This document shows, piece by piece, positions 25,245 to 32,339 of a stretch of DNA of 32,339 nucleotides (position 1 is its first letter; every line of letters begins with the position of its first letter). Made by a program: the position numbers and the translations under genes. Below the pieces are notes generated by a model that was given only the letters and a program-made list of their open reading frames with translations, had not been told where the DNA came from and ran no database searches. Source of the DNA: Salinivenus iranica (GTDB lineage Bacteria > Bacteroidota > Rhodothermia > Rhodothermales > Salinibacteraceae); NCBI GenBank assembly GCA_002894665.1, contig NCRB01000033.1, positions 1 to 32,339 on the forward strand, given 5' to 3'.

Positions 25245-28200
25245 TTACGCGCTGGTCGTCGCGGTGTCGGTGGACGCCAGTGCATCTTCGAGGCGGGGAT
25301 TCGTATTCCGGACGCGTCCGAGGTAAGACAACCGGGGCTTCGTGTTGAGGTACGAAAGCAACTCGTACCGGCGCGGGTTTTCCTTCTCCTTCACCACGTC
25401 GCTCTCCGGATTGTTGAGGTCCCCAAATGTGATGGCATCCGTAGGACACGCCTGCTGACAGGCCGTCTCGACCTCATTCGGCTGCAGGTCCCGGTCCTCA
25501 TTGTCGGCCTGCTGCTGCTTGCCGCGGATGCGGTGTACGCACCAGGAGCACTTCTCCATCACGCCCCGCGAGCGGACCGTCACCTCCGGGTTCTGGGCCA
25601 TCTGCACCTCGGTCGGCAGCGTGTTCGTCCAGTCGTAGAAGTTGAAGCGCCGGACTTTGTACGGGCAGTTGTTCGCGCAGTACCGCGTGCCGATGCAGCG
25701 GTTGTAGATCATCTGGTTCGTCCCATCCGGCGAGTGCACGGTGGCCGCGACCGGGCAGACCGACTCGCAGGGGGCGTTCTCGCAGTGCTGGCACATCACC
25801 GGCTGCGTCATCATGTCCGGGTTGTCGTCCTCCGCCCCTTCTGTCACGTAGTACCGGTCATTCCGAATCCAGTACATGTGCCGCCCCCGGCTCACCTCCT
25901 CCTTGCCCACCACCTGGACGTTGTTCTCGCTGGTGCAGGCCACCACGCAGGCATTACAGCCCGTACAGGTGTTCAGGTCGATAGACATGCCCCACTGGTT
26001 CCCGTAGTAGGGATTGTTCTTCATCGCCTCCTGATCCTGCGGGTGATTCTCCTGCCACGCCATCGGGTACTCCCGCTGGCGCTGCCCCCGCGTCTTCTCC
26101 CCTTCCGGCTCCACCTGCGTGCCCTCCGGCACGTCGCTCACCGTATGAGCGTCCGATCCCGGACCGGCCACCAGCCCGTAGGCTTCTTCGCTCTGCACGG
26201 CCCCATCTCCCCCCACGGAGGAATCGCCCTGCCCGTGGCTCTCGTCTCCTCCGTGCTCGCCGTCGCCATGCCCCTCCCCGTCGTGGCCCTCGTCATCGTT
26301 CAGGTGCGGAACATACGGCTGGTCGTCGTCGACGAAGTACGGGTCTTCCCGAAACTCCTCAAGGGTTGCCCACCGCACAATGGGACGGCCCTCCATCGAG
26401 CCCTCCTCCTGCGTCGTCGCGATGAGGTATCCGCTGTCCACCTTCTCGGCCGTCGCGCCGGTGGCGACGCGCTGGCCCATCGGTCGGAGCGGGGCAACGT
26501 TTTCGCCGACCACATCCGTCGGATTGTCGTCGTCATCCAGCCCGCCCGCAATCGGCCCGCCGTTGTACACATCGACCTCGTCCGTCACGTCCCAAAACGG
26601 CGTGCTGTACGACTCGCGCGTCGTGGCCAGGGTACGGCCATAGCCCATCGACACGCCAATCGAACCGTCGGGATAGCCGGGCTGGACCCACACGGGCAGC
26701 TCCACCGTCTTCCCGTTCACCGAAAGCTCGATGCGGTCGGCGTAGAAGTTTCCCTCGCTGTACTGCACCTCCACGCCCAGCTCGTTGGCCGTGGCCTGGC
26801 TCATCATTGCCACATTGTCCCAGACGATCTTCGTCACCGGGTGGGGCAGCTCCTGCATCCACGGGTTGTTGGCGAAGCGGCCGTCCAGCAGCTTCGGGTC
26901 GAGCCGAAAGACCACTTCCAGGTCGTCCGCGTCGGACGGCCCGGGAACCTCCGGTACCTGCGCCGTGCCCGCCGAGACTTCCTCGAACTGGGTCCCCTCA
27001 AGGTACCCGTCGTGCAGCGCCTGCCGCCACTGCTCCTCAAACGACCCGGAAAGCTGATCGCGCCACTGCTCGCGCACCAGATCGTACCCGGCAGCGTCAA
27101 CCCCGGTGGCGGCAAGGTTCAGCACCTCAATCTCCGAGTGGGCGTCGTCGTACAGCGGGCGGATGAGCGGCTGAATGATGGACAGTGTGCCGTCGTAGGC
27201 GCGGCCGTCCCCCCACTGCTCCAGGTAGTGTGCCCGCGGCACGTGCCAGTCGCTGACCCGGGCCGTTTCGTTTCGGAAGAGGCCCAGGTGCACTGTGTTC
27301 TCTACATTCTGTAGCGCCTCCTCAACCCCCAGCTCGGCCGGCGCATCGTAGACCGGGTTCGTGCCAACCATAAAGAGCGTATCGACCGCGCCCTGCCGCA
27401 TCGCGTCCATCAGGTCAGCCACACTCTCCTCCTGCGCGGACGCCGTATCGGCGGCGTCCAGCAGCGTCACCGTGGTCCCCAGCGCCCCGAGCCGCTGATT
27501 GATGGCCATCGCCAAGGCATGCACCTCGGGCGGCTGCGACTCGCCGGCCAGCACGACGCCCCGCTCCCCGGCCTGTCGCAGATCACGGGCCATCTCGCGC
27601 ACGTACGCTTGCTCCCGGTCGCTCCACGACACGTCCGGGGCCGTGCCCACGCCCAACTCGGCCCCGAGGGCCGCCGCAAACGCCCGGATGCGACGCGCCG
27701 GCAGAGCGAGCCGGTGGTCCGACGATCCGCCCGTCGTCGAAAACGTACTCTCCACCGTGTAAAGACGACTCATCTCGTCGTCGGTGCTCTCCAGCCGCCG
27801 CCCCTCCGCAAAGGCCTGCGTGTTGTGCAGGAAGTCGCGGTGCTTGCCGTCCAGGAAATCCGAGTCGAGACTCAGCATGACCTCGGCCTCCCCCAGATTG
27901 TACCGGGGGCGGAGCGGGCGACCAAACGCCTGCTCGGTTCCGCGACGCACCGGATTGTCGCCCCCCGCCGCGTACGTCACCCACCGAAGGTCTGAAAACC
28001 GGTCCTCCAGGCGCTGGCGCATGGCCTGCACAGTGGGCGAAGACGTTTCCTCCACGAGCACGGCCACCGAGCGCTGGTCGGCCTGGTCGGCCAACCCGCG
28101 GCAGAACGAGACGAAGTCGTCCCAGGACGCCGGGGCGCCGTCGCGGCGGACCGTGCGGCTGCGGTCCGGGTCGTAGACGTTGAGCACCGACGCCTGCTCG

Positions 28201-28619
28201 AACGAGCTGGTCCCGCTCTGCCCCACCGGATGCTCCCCATTGCCCTCCACCTTCGTCGGGCGCCCTTCATGGCTTTGCACCAGCACCGGGCGCAGCACAT
28301 CCCGAAACGGCATGCCCGTGGCGTACCGCTGGGGGATGCCCGGCATTTGTCCTTCCGGGGCCCGGGCGTAGGGGAGGATCTTCTCTTCCGGCCGGCGGCA
28401 GCCGGCGAGACCGGCCATGGCCATGGCCGCCCCCATCAACTGCAAGAACTGACGCCGCGACGCCCCGTCGGGCGGCTCGCTGGCCCCCGGCCCAAACTCC
28501 GGATTCTCGCCCGAGTCGGCGGCGTTTTGGCCTCGCTCCGCGGGATGGCGCCAAAATTGGGGCCCCGACTCGTCGTCGCGGTCGGCCGTGTCCGAGTCGA
28601 TGACGTCAAGCTCAATCAT
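25245..28619 (-). CDS. actB: Alternative complex III subunit ActB, fused molybdopterin-oxidoreductase-like and iron-sulfur protein
   Basis: ActB carries the iron-sulfur relay of ACIII on the periplasmic side. The 1124-residue protein opens with a twin-arginine signal (SRRQFLQ, 54-60) and a lipobox (LAGC, Cys74). The N-terminal two thirds resemble the catalytic subunit of molybdopterin oxidoreductases, but this domain is known to lack molybdenum in ACIII, and I see no N-terminal FeS cysteine motif. The C-terminal third (about 870-1070) has the four-cluster ferredoxin pattern: CTGCNAC, CQHCENAPCESVC, CIGTRYCANNCP, CSWC and CQQACP. Between them, at about 770-810, lies a Gly/Asp/His-rich insertion. 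actA is 75 bp upstream, actC 40 bp downstream. Confidence 0.96.
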   Translation of the reverse strand: MIELDVIDSDTADRDDESGPQFWRHPAERGQNAADSGENPEFGPGASEPPDGASRRQFLQLMGAAMAMAGLAGCRRPEEKILPYARAPEGQMPGIPQRYATGMPFRDVLRPVLVQSHEGRPTKVEGNGEHPVGQSGTSSFEQASVLNVYDPDRSRTVRRDGAPASWDDFVSFCRGLADQADQRSVAVLVEETSSPTVQAMRQRLEDRFSDLRWVTYAAGGDNPVRRGTEQAFGRPLRPRYNLGEAEVMLSLDSDFLDGKHRDFLHNTQAFAEGRRLESTDDEMSRLYTVESTFSTTGGSSDHRLALPARRIRAFAAALGAELGVGTAPDVSWSDREQAYVREMARDLRQAGERGVVLAGESQPPEVHALAMAINQRLGALGTTVTLLDAADTASAQEESVADLMDAMRQGAVDTLFMVGTNPVYDAPAELGVEEALQNVENTVHLGLFRNETARVSDWHVPRAHYLEQWGDGRAYDGTLSIIQPLIRPLYDDAHSEIEVLNLAATGVDAAGYDLVREQWRDQLSGSFEEQWRQALHDGYLEGTQFEEVSAGTAQVPEVPGPSDADDLEVVFRLDPKLLDGRFANNPWMQELPHPVTKIVWDNVAMMSQATANELGVEVQYSEGNFYADRIELSVNGKTVELPVWVQPGYPDGSIGVSMGYGRTLATTRESYSTPFWDVTDEVDVYNGGPIAGGLDDDDNPTDVVGENVAPLRPMGQRVATGATAEKVDSGYLIATTQEEGSMEGRPIVRWATLEEFREDPYFVDDDQPYVPHLNDDEGHDGEGHGDGEHGGDESHGQGDSSVGGDGAVQSEEAYGLVAGPGSDAHTVSDVPEGTQVEPEGEKTRGQRQREYPMAWQENHPQDQEAMKNNPYYGNQWGMSIDLNTCTGCNACVVACTSENNVQVVGKEEVSRGRHMYWIRNDRYYVTEGAEDDNPDMMTQPVMCQHCENAPCESVCPVAATVHSPDGTNQMIYNRCIGTRYCANNCPYKVRRFNFYDWTNTLPTEVQMAQNPEVTVRSRGVMEKCSWCVHRIRGKQQQADNEDRDLQPNEVETACQQACPTDAITFGDLNNPESDVVKEKENPRRYELLSYLNTKPRLSYLGRVRNTNPRLEDALASTDTATTSA

Positions 28620-28694
28620 GCTACGCTGTGGCGTTGCGGATGGTAGGGAAGGGCACTACGCAGTGCCTCCACGGAAGACGGTCGCCGGCTGCTC

Positions 28695-29348
28695 TTAGTA
28701 GTGGCAGGCCGAACAGTTAGTGGGCGGCTGAATGTTCTCGTCCCGGATGCGCCCCAGGTTTCGCTCCACGAAGTTGGCCGGCTGGGTGTAGCCCATCGCC
28801 GTGATCTGATCGTCGGGCCGGAGGTACAACTCGGGCTGACGATGACACTCCAGGCACCAGCCCATCGACAGGGGCTCGGCCTGATACACGCCCTCCGCCC
28901 CCATCTTGTCAATGCGCCCGTGGCACGTCTCGCAGCCGACACCCTTGTCTACGTGCGCCGCGTGGCTGAAGTGTGCATAATCGGGGAGGTGATTCACCTT
29001 GGTCCACTGAATGGGCTCATCCTCGGCCCAGCTCTCGCGCACCTTCAGCAGATTCGGCGATTCAGTCTGAATCTGGTTGTGACAGTTCATGCACGTCTGC
29101 GTCGGGGGGATGTTGGCGTGCTTCGAGTTTGCCACGTTCGTGTGGCAATACTGACAGTCCATCCCCAGCTTGTCGACGTGCAGCTCGTGGCTGTAGGGCA
29201 CGGGCTGGTCGGGCTGGTACCCGACGGTCGTAAATTCAGGCGAGAAGTAGTACCACACGAGGACGACCAACAACACGCCGCCCAGAAGCGCCCCCACGAG
29301 GGACAGGACCGGCAAAGTGTTGGCCTTTTTCGGGAAAAGCTGCGGCAT
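28695..29348 (-). CDS. actA: Alternative complex III subunit ActA, pentaheme cytochrome c
   Basis: ActA is a membrane-anchored multiheme cytochrome c that takes electrons from ActB clusters. The 217-residue protein has one N-terminal membrane helix (about 13-34) and exactly five CxxCH motifs: CQYCH 65-69, CMNCH 86-90, CETCH 139-143, CLECH 165-169 and CSACH 212-216. This matches the five hemes of known ActA. Additional His residues (for example His54, His57, His126, His129, His132) are available as axial ligands. The ATG at 29348 precedes MPQLFPKKAN; the 36 codons before it are unrelated. It is the first gene of the 14.7-kb respiratory array. Confidence 0.97.
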   Translation of the reverse strand: MPQLFPKKANTLPVLSLVGALLGGVLLVVLVWYYFSPEFTTVGYQPDQPVPYSHELHVDKLGMDCQYCHTNVANSKHANIPPTQTCMNCHNQIQTESPNLLKVRESWAEDEPIQWTKVNHLPDYAHFSHAAHVDKGVGCETCHGRIDKMGAEGVYQAEPLSMGWCLECHRQPELYLRPDDQITAMGYTQPANFVERNLGRIRDENIQPPTNCSACHY

Positions 29349-29467
29349 ACGGTGTTCGGCGTTCGACGGGAAGCGATCGGCCCTTGCGGCCTTGATCGCA
29401 CGTGGATAGTGAAACAGGTCCCCCGGCGGCAGGCCCGGCGAGCGTTCTCCTGACAAAACCGTAACGG

Positions 29468-29496
29468 AATATATAGCAGAGCCGCGACCAACCCAA
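29468..29496 (-). promoter_or_regulatory. Candidate promoter of the act-cox operon
   Basis: On the minus strand TTGGGT (29491-29496) is followed by a 17-bp spacer and TATATT (29468-29473), which matches TATAAT at five of six bases. Transcription would begin near 29461, about 112 nt before the actA ATG. The -35 matches only at TTG, so the call depends on the -10 and spacing. Confidence 0.45.
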
Positions 29497-29649
29497 AACC
29501 ATTGTCCTCCTTCGGGGAAATCCCACCCGTTTTCCGCTAAACCTTAACTATCCGCACCATGAACACGTTAGGCACTCGCTAAGCGGTCCACTGGGCGGGC
29601 CCGACGGGCGCATCTCGGAGAGGGTTTGGGGAAATTGGCGGTCGCGACG

Positions 29650-29678
29650 TTGTCATTTCGGCTTCCATCGGTCATACT
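29650..29678 (+). promoter_or_regulatory. Candidate promoter of the accA operon
   Basis: TTGTCA (29650-29655) is followed by 17 bp and CATACT (29673-29678); the latter overlaps an alternative TACTAT. Transcription would start near 29685, about 35 nt before the accA ATG. Both hexamers match the sigma70 consensus only in part (five and four of six). Confidence 0.45.
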
Positions 29679-29720
29679 ATACGGGCGTAGTGGGCGTTTC
29701 TCACGAACCGATCTCCAGAC

Positions 29721-30731
29721 ATGGCCGACGACGAGTACCTACTGGACTTCGAAAAGCCGCTCGTGGAGCTGGAGGACAAGCTCGCAGAGATGCGGCAGCT
29801 CAACGAAGAGACCCAAGAAGATCTCTCCGACGAGATCGACGCGCTCGAGTCGCGGGTTGAGGAGCTGCGCACCTCCATCTACCACAACCTCACCCGGTGG
29901 CAACGCGTCCAGATTGCCCGCCACCCGCGGCGGCCCTACACGCTCGACCACATTGATGCCTGGACCGACGGGTTCATTGAGCTGCACGGCGACCGCACCT
30001 TTGGGGACGACCGATCCGTCGTGGGCGGATTTGCGGAGTTTCAGGGGGAACGGTACGGCTACCGCAACCGCACCGTTATGGTGATCGGTCACCAGAAGGG
30101 GCGCGACACCAAGGAGCGGAAGTACCGCCGCTTCGGCATGCCGAACCCGGAGGGCTACCGCAAGGCCGAGCGCCTGATGAAAATGGCGGCGAAGTTCGAC
30201 AAGCCCGTCGTGACGCTCCTGGACACCCCTGGCGCCTACCCGGGCATGGGGGCCGAGGAGCGGGGCCAGGCCGAGGCCATTGCCCACAACCTGAAGGAGA
30301 TGGCCCGCCTTCCCGTCCCCATCATAAGTGTCGTCATTGGCGAGGGGGCGTCTGGGGGGGCCATCGGGATCGGGCTCGGCGACCGGATCCTGATGCTCGA
30401 GAATGCCTGGTATTCCGTCATTGCTCCGGAGAGCTGCTCCCAAATCCTCTGGCGGTCGTGGGACCACAAGGAAGACGCCGCCCGCGCCCTCAAACTCACG
30501 GCGAAAGACCTCGTGGAGATCGATGTCATCGACGAGATTGTGGACGAACCGGTAGGGGGCGCACATCGAGACCCGAAGGCCACCTACACGGCCGTGGGAG
30601 GGGCCATCGCCAACACCCTTCAGGAACTGGAGGAGGTGGAGCCGTCGACCCTCCTCGACCAGCGACTGGAAAAATACGACGCCCTGGGCGCCTACGAAAC
30701 CGGTCCGCCCGTGTCCTCCTCGTCCCGCTAG
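29721..30731 (+). CDS. accA: Acetyl-CoA carboxylase carboxyltransferase subunit alpha
   Basis: AccA with AccD moves the carboxyl group from carboxybiotin to acetyl-CoA, giving malonyl-CoA for fatty acid synthesis in the cytosol. The 336-residue protein has the AccA layout. An N-terminal coiled-coil (about 8-52) is followed by the crotonase-fold core with [11 protein letters not shown] (71-81), the GDRTFGDD block (90-97) and [14 protein letters not shown]. The oxyanion region is [12 protein letters not shown] (about 207-218). The ATG at 29721 is the family start. The thioesterase gene starts 31 bp downstream, and accD is not in this window. Confidence 0.97.
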   Translation: MADDEYLLDFEKPLVELEDKLAEMRQLNEETQEDLSDEIDALESRVEELRTSIYHNLTRWQRVQIARHPRRPYTLDHIDAWTDGFIELHGDRTFGDDRSVVGGFAEFQGERYGYRNRTVMVIGHQKGRDTKERKYRRFGMPNPEGYRKAERLMKMAAKFDKPVVTLLDTPGAYPGMGAEERGQAEAIAHNLKEMARLPVPIISVVIGEGASGGAIGIGLGDRILMLENAWYSVIAPESCSQILWRSWDHKEDAARALKLTAKDLVEIDVIDEIVDEPVGGAHRDPKATYTAVGGAIANTLQELEEVEPSTLLDQRLEKYDALGAYETGPPVSSSSR

Positions 30732-30762
30732 TCCGGCTGCTTTCCCCATCCTCCGTCTCGTC

Positions 30763-31179
30763 GTGGCCTACGAGTACTCTCATTCCCACCGTGTCCGGTA
30801 TCGCGAATGCGACCCGATGGGGGTCGTGTACCATACCCACTATCTCGACTACTTCGAGGCCGGGCGCACCGAAGCCCTCCGCAACCTGGGCGTTTCGTAC
30901 CGCAGCCTCGAGGAGCAGGGCCTGATTATGCCCGTCGTGAATGTAGACGTGCAATATCGGGGGCCGGCCCACTACGACGATCTGCTCGACATCACTGTGC
31001 GGTTCGAAGAAATGCCCTCCGTGCGCGTGCCGATCGAGTACGCGGTCCGCCGTCGGGACGAGTCACCCCTGCTCGCCTCCGGCCACACCACGCTGTGCTT
31101 CATGGATGCGGACCGCCGCCGCCCGACGAGGGCCCCGGAGGCGGTGCGCACGGTCTTTGCCGACGCCCTCTCGTCCTAA
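30763..31179 (+). CDS. YbgC-like acyl-CoA thioesterase (4HBT hot-dog fold)
   Basis: The 138-residue protein has the hot-dog thioesterase signature YRECDPMGVVYHTHYLDYFEAGR, with Asp17 as the catalytic acid and His24 nearby. Such enzymes hydrolyse acyl-CoA thioesters; substrate cannot be read from sequence. The length is typical of the YbgC/FadM group (about 130). It uses a GTG start at 30763, and no in-frame ATG lies upstream before the stop of accA. It sits 31 bp after accA and 27 bp before the deacetylase-family gene, so the three genes are probably one operon. A link to fatty acid or CoA pool control is suggested by accA, not proven. Confidence 0.87.
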   Translation: MAYEYSHSHRVRYRECDPMGVVYHTHYLDYFEAGRTEALRNLGVSYRSLEEQGLIMPVVNVDVQYRGPAHYDDLLDITVRFEEMPSVRVPIEYAVRRRDESPLLASGHTTLCFMDADRRRPTRAPEAVRTVFADALSS

Positions 31180-31206
31180 TCCGTCCGTCACCTGCGCCTC
31201 GCTGCC

Positions 31207-32337
31207 GTGTCGCCGCTCCTGTACCACGACCGGTATCTCGACTACGACTTTGGGCCGGAGCATCCTTTCAGTCCGACGCGGCAGAGAATGGTGATTGATC
31301 TCCTGGGGGCCCTCGGCCCTCCCGTCGACCCTGTGGCGCCACCGGTCGCGACCCGGGCCGACGTGCGACGGGTGCACGGGGACCGGTTCGTCTCCGCCGT
31401 GGAGGCGGCCTCCGACGGCACGCCGCCCCCCAAAGCCCATTCGTTTGGGCTGGATACCGGCGACGTCCCCGTCTTCGAGCACATGGACGCCGCCGCCCGT
31501 GGCCTCGTCGGCGGCACGCTCCATGGTGCCCGCCGGATCGTCGACGGCGAGGCTCCCCGTGTGCTGCAGATGGGCGGGGGCCTGCACCACGCCCGCCGCG
31601 AGGAGGCCGCCGGGTTCTGTGTCTACAACGACCTCTCCGTCGCCATCGACTGGCTGCGGGAGCAGGACCTTCGGGTCGCGTACGTCGACATCGACGTGCA
31701 CCACGGCGATGGGGTGCAGTGGGTGCACTACGAGGACCCCGGGGTGCTCACAATTAGCCTGCACGAATCGGGGGAGTACCTGTATCCCGGCACCGGGCAC
31801 GTGGACGAGATCGGGAAGGGCGCCGGCACAGGCACGGCGGTGAACGTCCCCCTCATGCCGCATACGGAGCCCGACAGCTACCTCGAGGCCTTCGAGCGGG
31901 TGGTCCCGTACGCCCTCGCCCACTTCGGGCCCGACGTGCTCGTGGCCCAGTGCGGGGCCGACGCCCACTTCAGCGACCCGCTGGCCGACCTGCTCCTCAC
32001 CACGCAGGCCTACGAGACCCTCTTTGATCGACTGTTTGCCCTGGCCGACGAGCACACCGACGGCCAACTGCTCTGCACCTTTGGCGGGGGGTACCGCCTG
32101 GACGCCGTCGCCCGGATCTGGACGCTCCTCGCACTTCGGGTGCAGGATCGGGCCGTGCCCGCCTCGCTCCCCGACACCTGGCGCAACCGGTGGCAGCCCC
32201 ACCTCGACGACCCCCTCTCCCCCACGCTCCACGACCCCGAGAAAACCTTTAGCGTCTCTCGTCGCGACGCCATTGCCGAACAGAACAAACGGACGAGCAC
32301 GCAGGTCCTGGAACTCCTGGCCCCGCACTGGTACTGA
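31207..32337 (+). CDS. Histone deacetylase-family amidohydrolase, AcuC-like
   Basis: This 376-residue protein has the arginase/deacetylase fold of the class I/AcuC-type deacetylases. Recognised parts are the GGGLHHARREEAAGFC block (123-138) with catalytic His127 and His128, the DIDVHHGDG block (161-169) with zinc ligands Asp163 and His165, the CGADAH block (249-254) with Asp252, and GGGY with Tyr296 (293-296). All zinc and catalytic residues are therefore present. Likely roles are lysine deacetylation of proteins (for example acetyl-CoA synthetase in AcuC systems) or removal of acetyl groups from polyamines or small amines. It uses a GTG start at 31207, 27 bp after the thioesterase, and its stop is 2 bases from the window end. 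Confidence 0.9.
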   Translation: MSPLLYHDRYLDYDFGPEHPFSPTRQRMVIDLLGALGPPVDPVAPPVATRADVRRVHGDRFVSAVEAASDGTPPPKAHSFGLDTGDVPVFEHMDAAARGLVGGTLHGARRIVDGEAPRVLQMGGGLHHARREEAAGFCVYNDLSVAIDWLREQDLRVAYVDIDVHHGDGVQWVHYEDPGVLTISLHESGEYLYPGTGHVDEIGKGAGTGTAVNVPLMPHTEPDSYLEAFERVVPYALAHFGPDVLVAQCGADAHFSDPLADLLLTTQAYETLFDRLFALADEHTDGQLLCTFGGGYRLDAVARIWTLLALRVQDRAVPASLPDTWRNRWQPHLDDPLSPTLHDPEKTFSVSRRDAIAEQNKRTSTQVLELLAPHWY

Positions 32338-32339
32338 CC

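Larger units (their letters stand above)
29349..29720. other. Divergent intergenic region between actA and accA
   Basis: The 372 bases hold no gene. They contain candidate promoters for the respiratory operon (29468-29496, minus) and for accA (29650-29678, plus), each described separately. The 150 bases between the two promoters have no repeat or palindrome I can recognise as an operator. The segment at 29349-29460 would be the operon leader of about 110 nt. Confidence 0.45.

Noticed and set aside
25533-27314. 593-codon plus-strand frame opposite actB
   Set aside because: actB has continuous family homology here; the opposite product is Val/Arg/His-rich with no domain.
29739-30749. 336-codon minus-strand frame opposite accA, same length as accA
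   Set aside because: The equal length is chance; the product lacks any domain, while accA carries the carboxyltransferase motifs.
31063-32328. 421-codon minus-strand frame opposite the deacetylase-family gene
   Set aside because: The plus-strand gene has all zinc and catalytic residues; the antisense product is Gly/Val/Arg-rich without motifs.

Overview
The window (about 32.3 kb, GC-rich) looks like chromosomal DNA from a Rhodothermota/Bacteroidota bacterium close to Salinibacter. Four things point there: a complete alternative complex III (ACIII) gene set feeding a caa3-type oxidase, many GTG starts with few Shine-Dalgarno sites, acid-rich proteins that suggest a salt-in halophile, and family-typical genes such as pdxB, bshA and DUF2723. 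The assignment rests on gene content and style only, since no search was run. No phage, plasmid, CRISPR, rRNA or tRNA was seen.

Left third (1-8.6 kb): the tail of an unidentified gene, then era (+), pdxB (-), a SleB/CwlJ-like wall hydrolase (+), an outer-membrane beta-barrel protein (-), bshA (+), a glyoxalase-II-like hydrolase (-), and the pair lptF/G-like permease and rsmI (+). Several convergent pairs abut or overlap at their stops. A 172-bp inverted-repeat element that resembles a MITE lies between the hydrolase and the permease.

Middle (8.6-14.4 kb): a large DUF2723 membrane protein, then a cold-shock gene with a good sigma70-type promoter and a leader of about 150 nt, ybeY, hpf and a strong intrinsic terminator. 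metF is convergent to these.

Right half (14.6-29.5 kb): a 14.7-kb minus-strand array that reads as one respiratory operon: actA-actB-actC-actD-actE-actF, a fibronectin-like membrane protein of unknown function, SCO1, coxB (fused cytochrome c), coxA (A2-type, YSHPAVY motif), coxC, coxD and a small membrane protein. Quinol is oxidised by ActA-F, electrons pass through ActA/ActE hemes to the cytochrome c domain of CoxB, and oxygen is reduced in CoxA. The two uncharacterised membrane proteins inside this array are the best candidates for undescribed subunits or assembly factors.

Right edge (29.7-32.3 kb): divergent from actA, accA with a YbgC-like thioesterase and a class II histone-deacetylase-family protein (+), probably one transcript. 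Many long open frames opposite real genes are GC-rich shadows and were left out.
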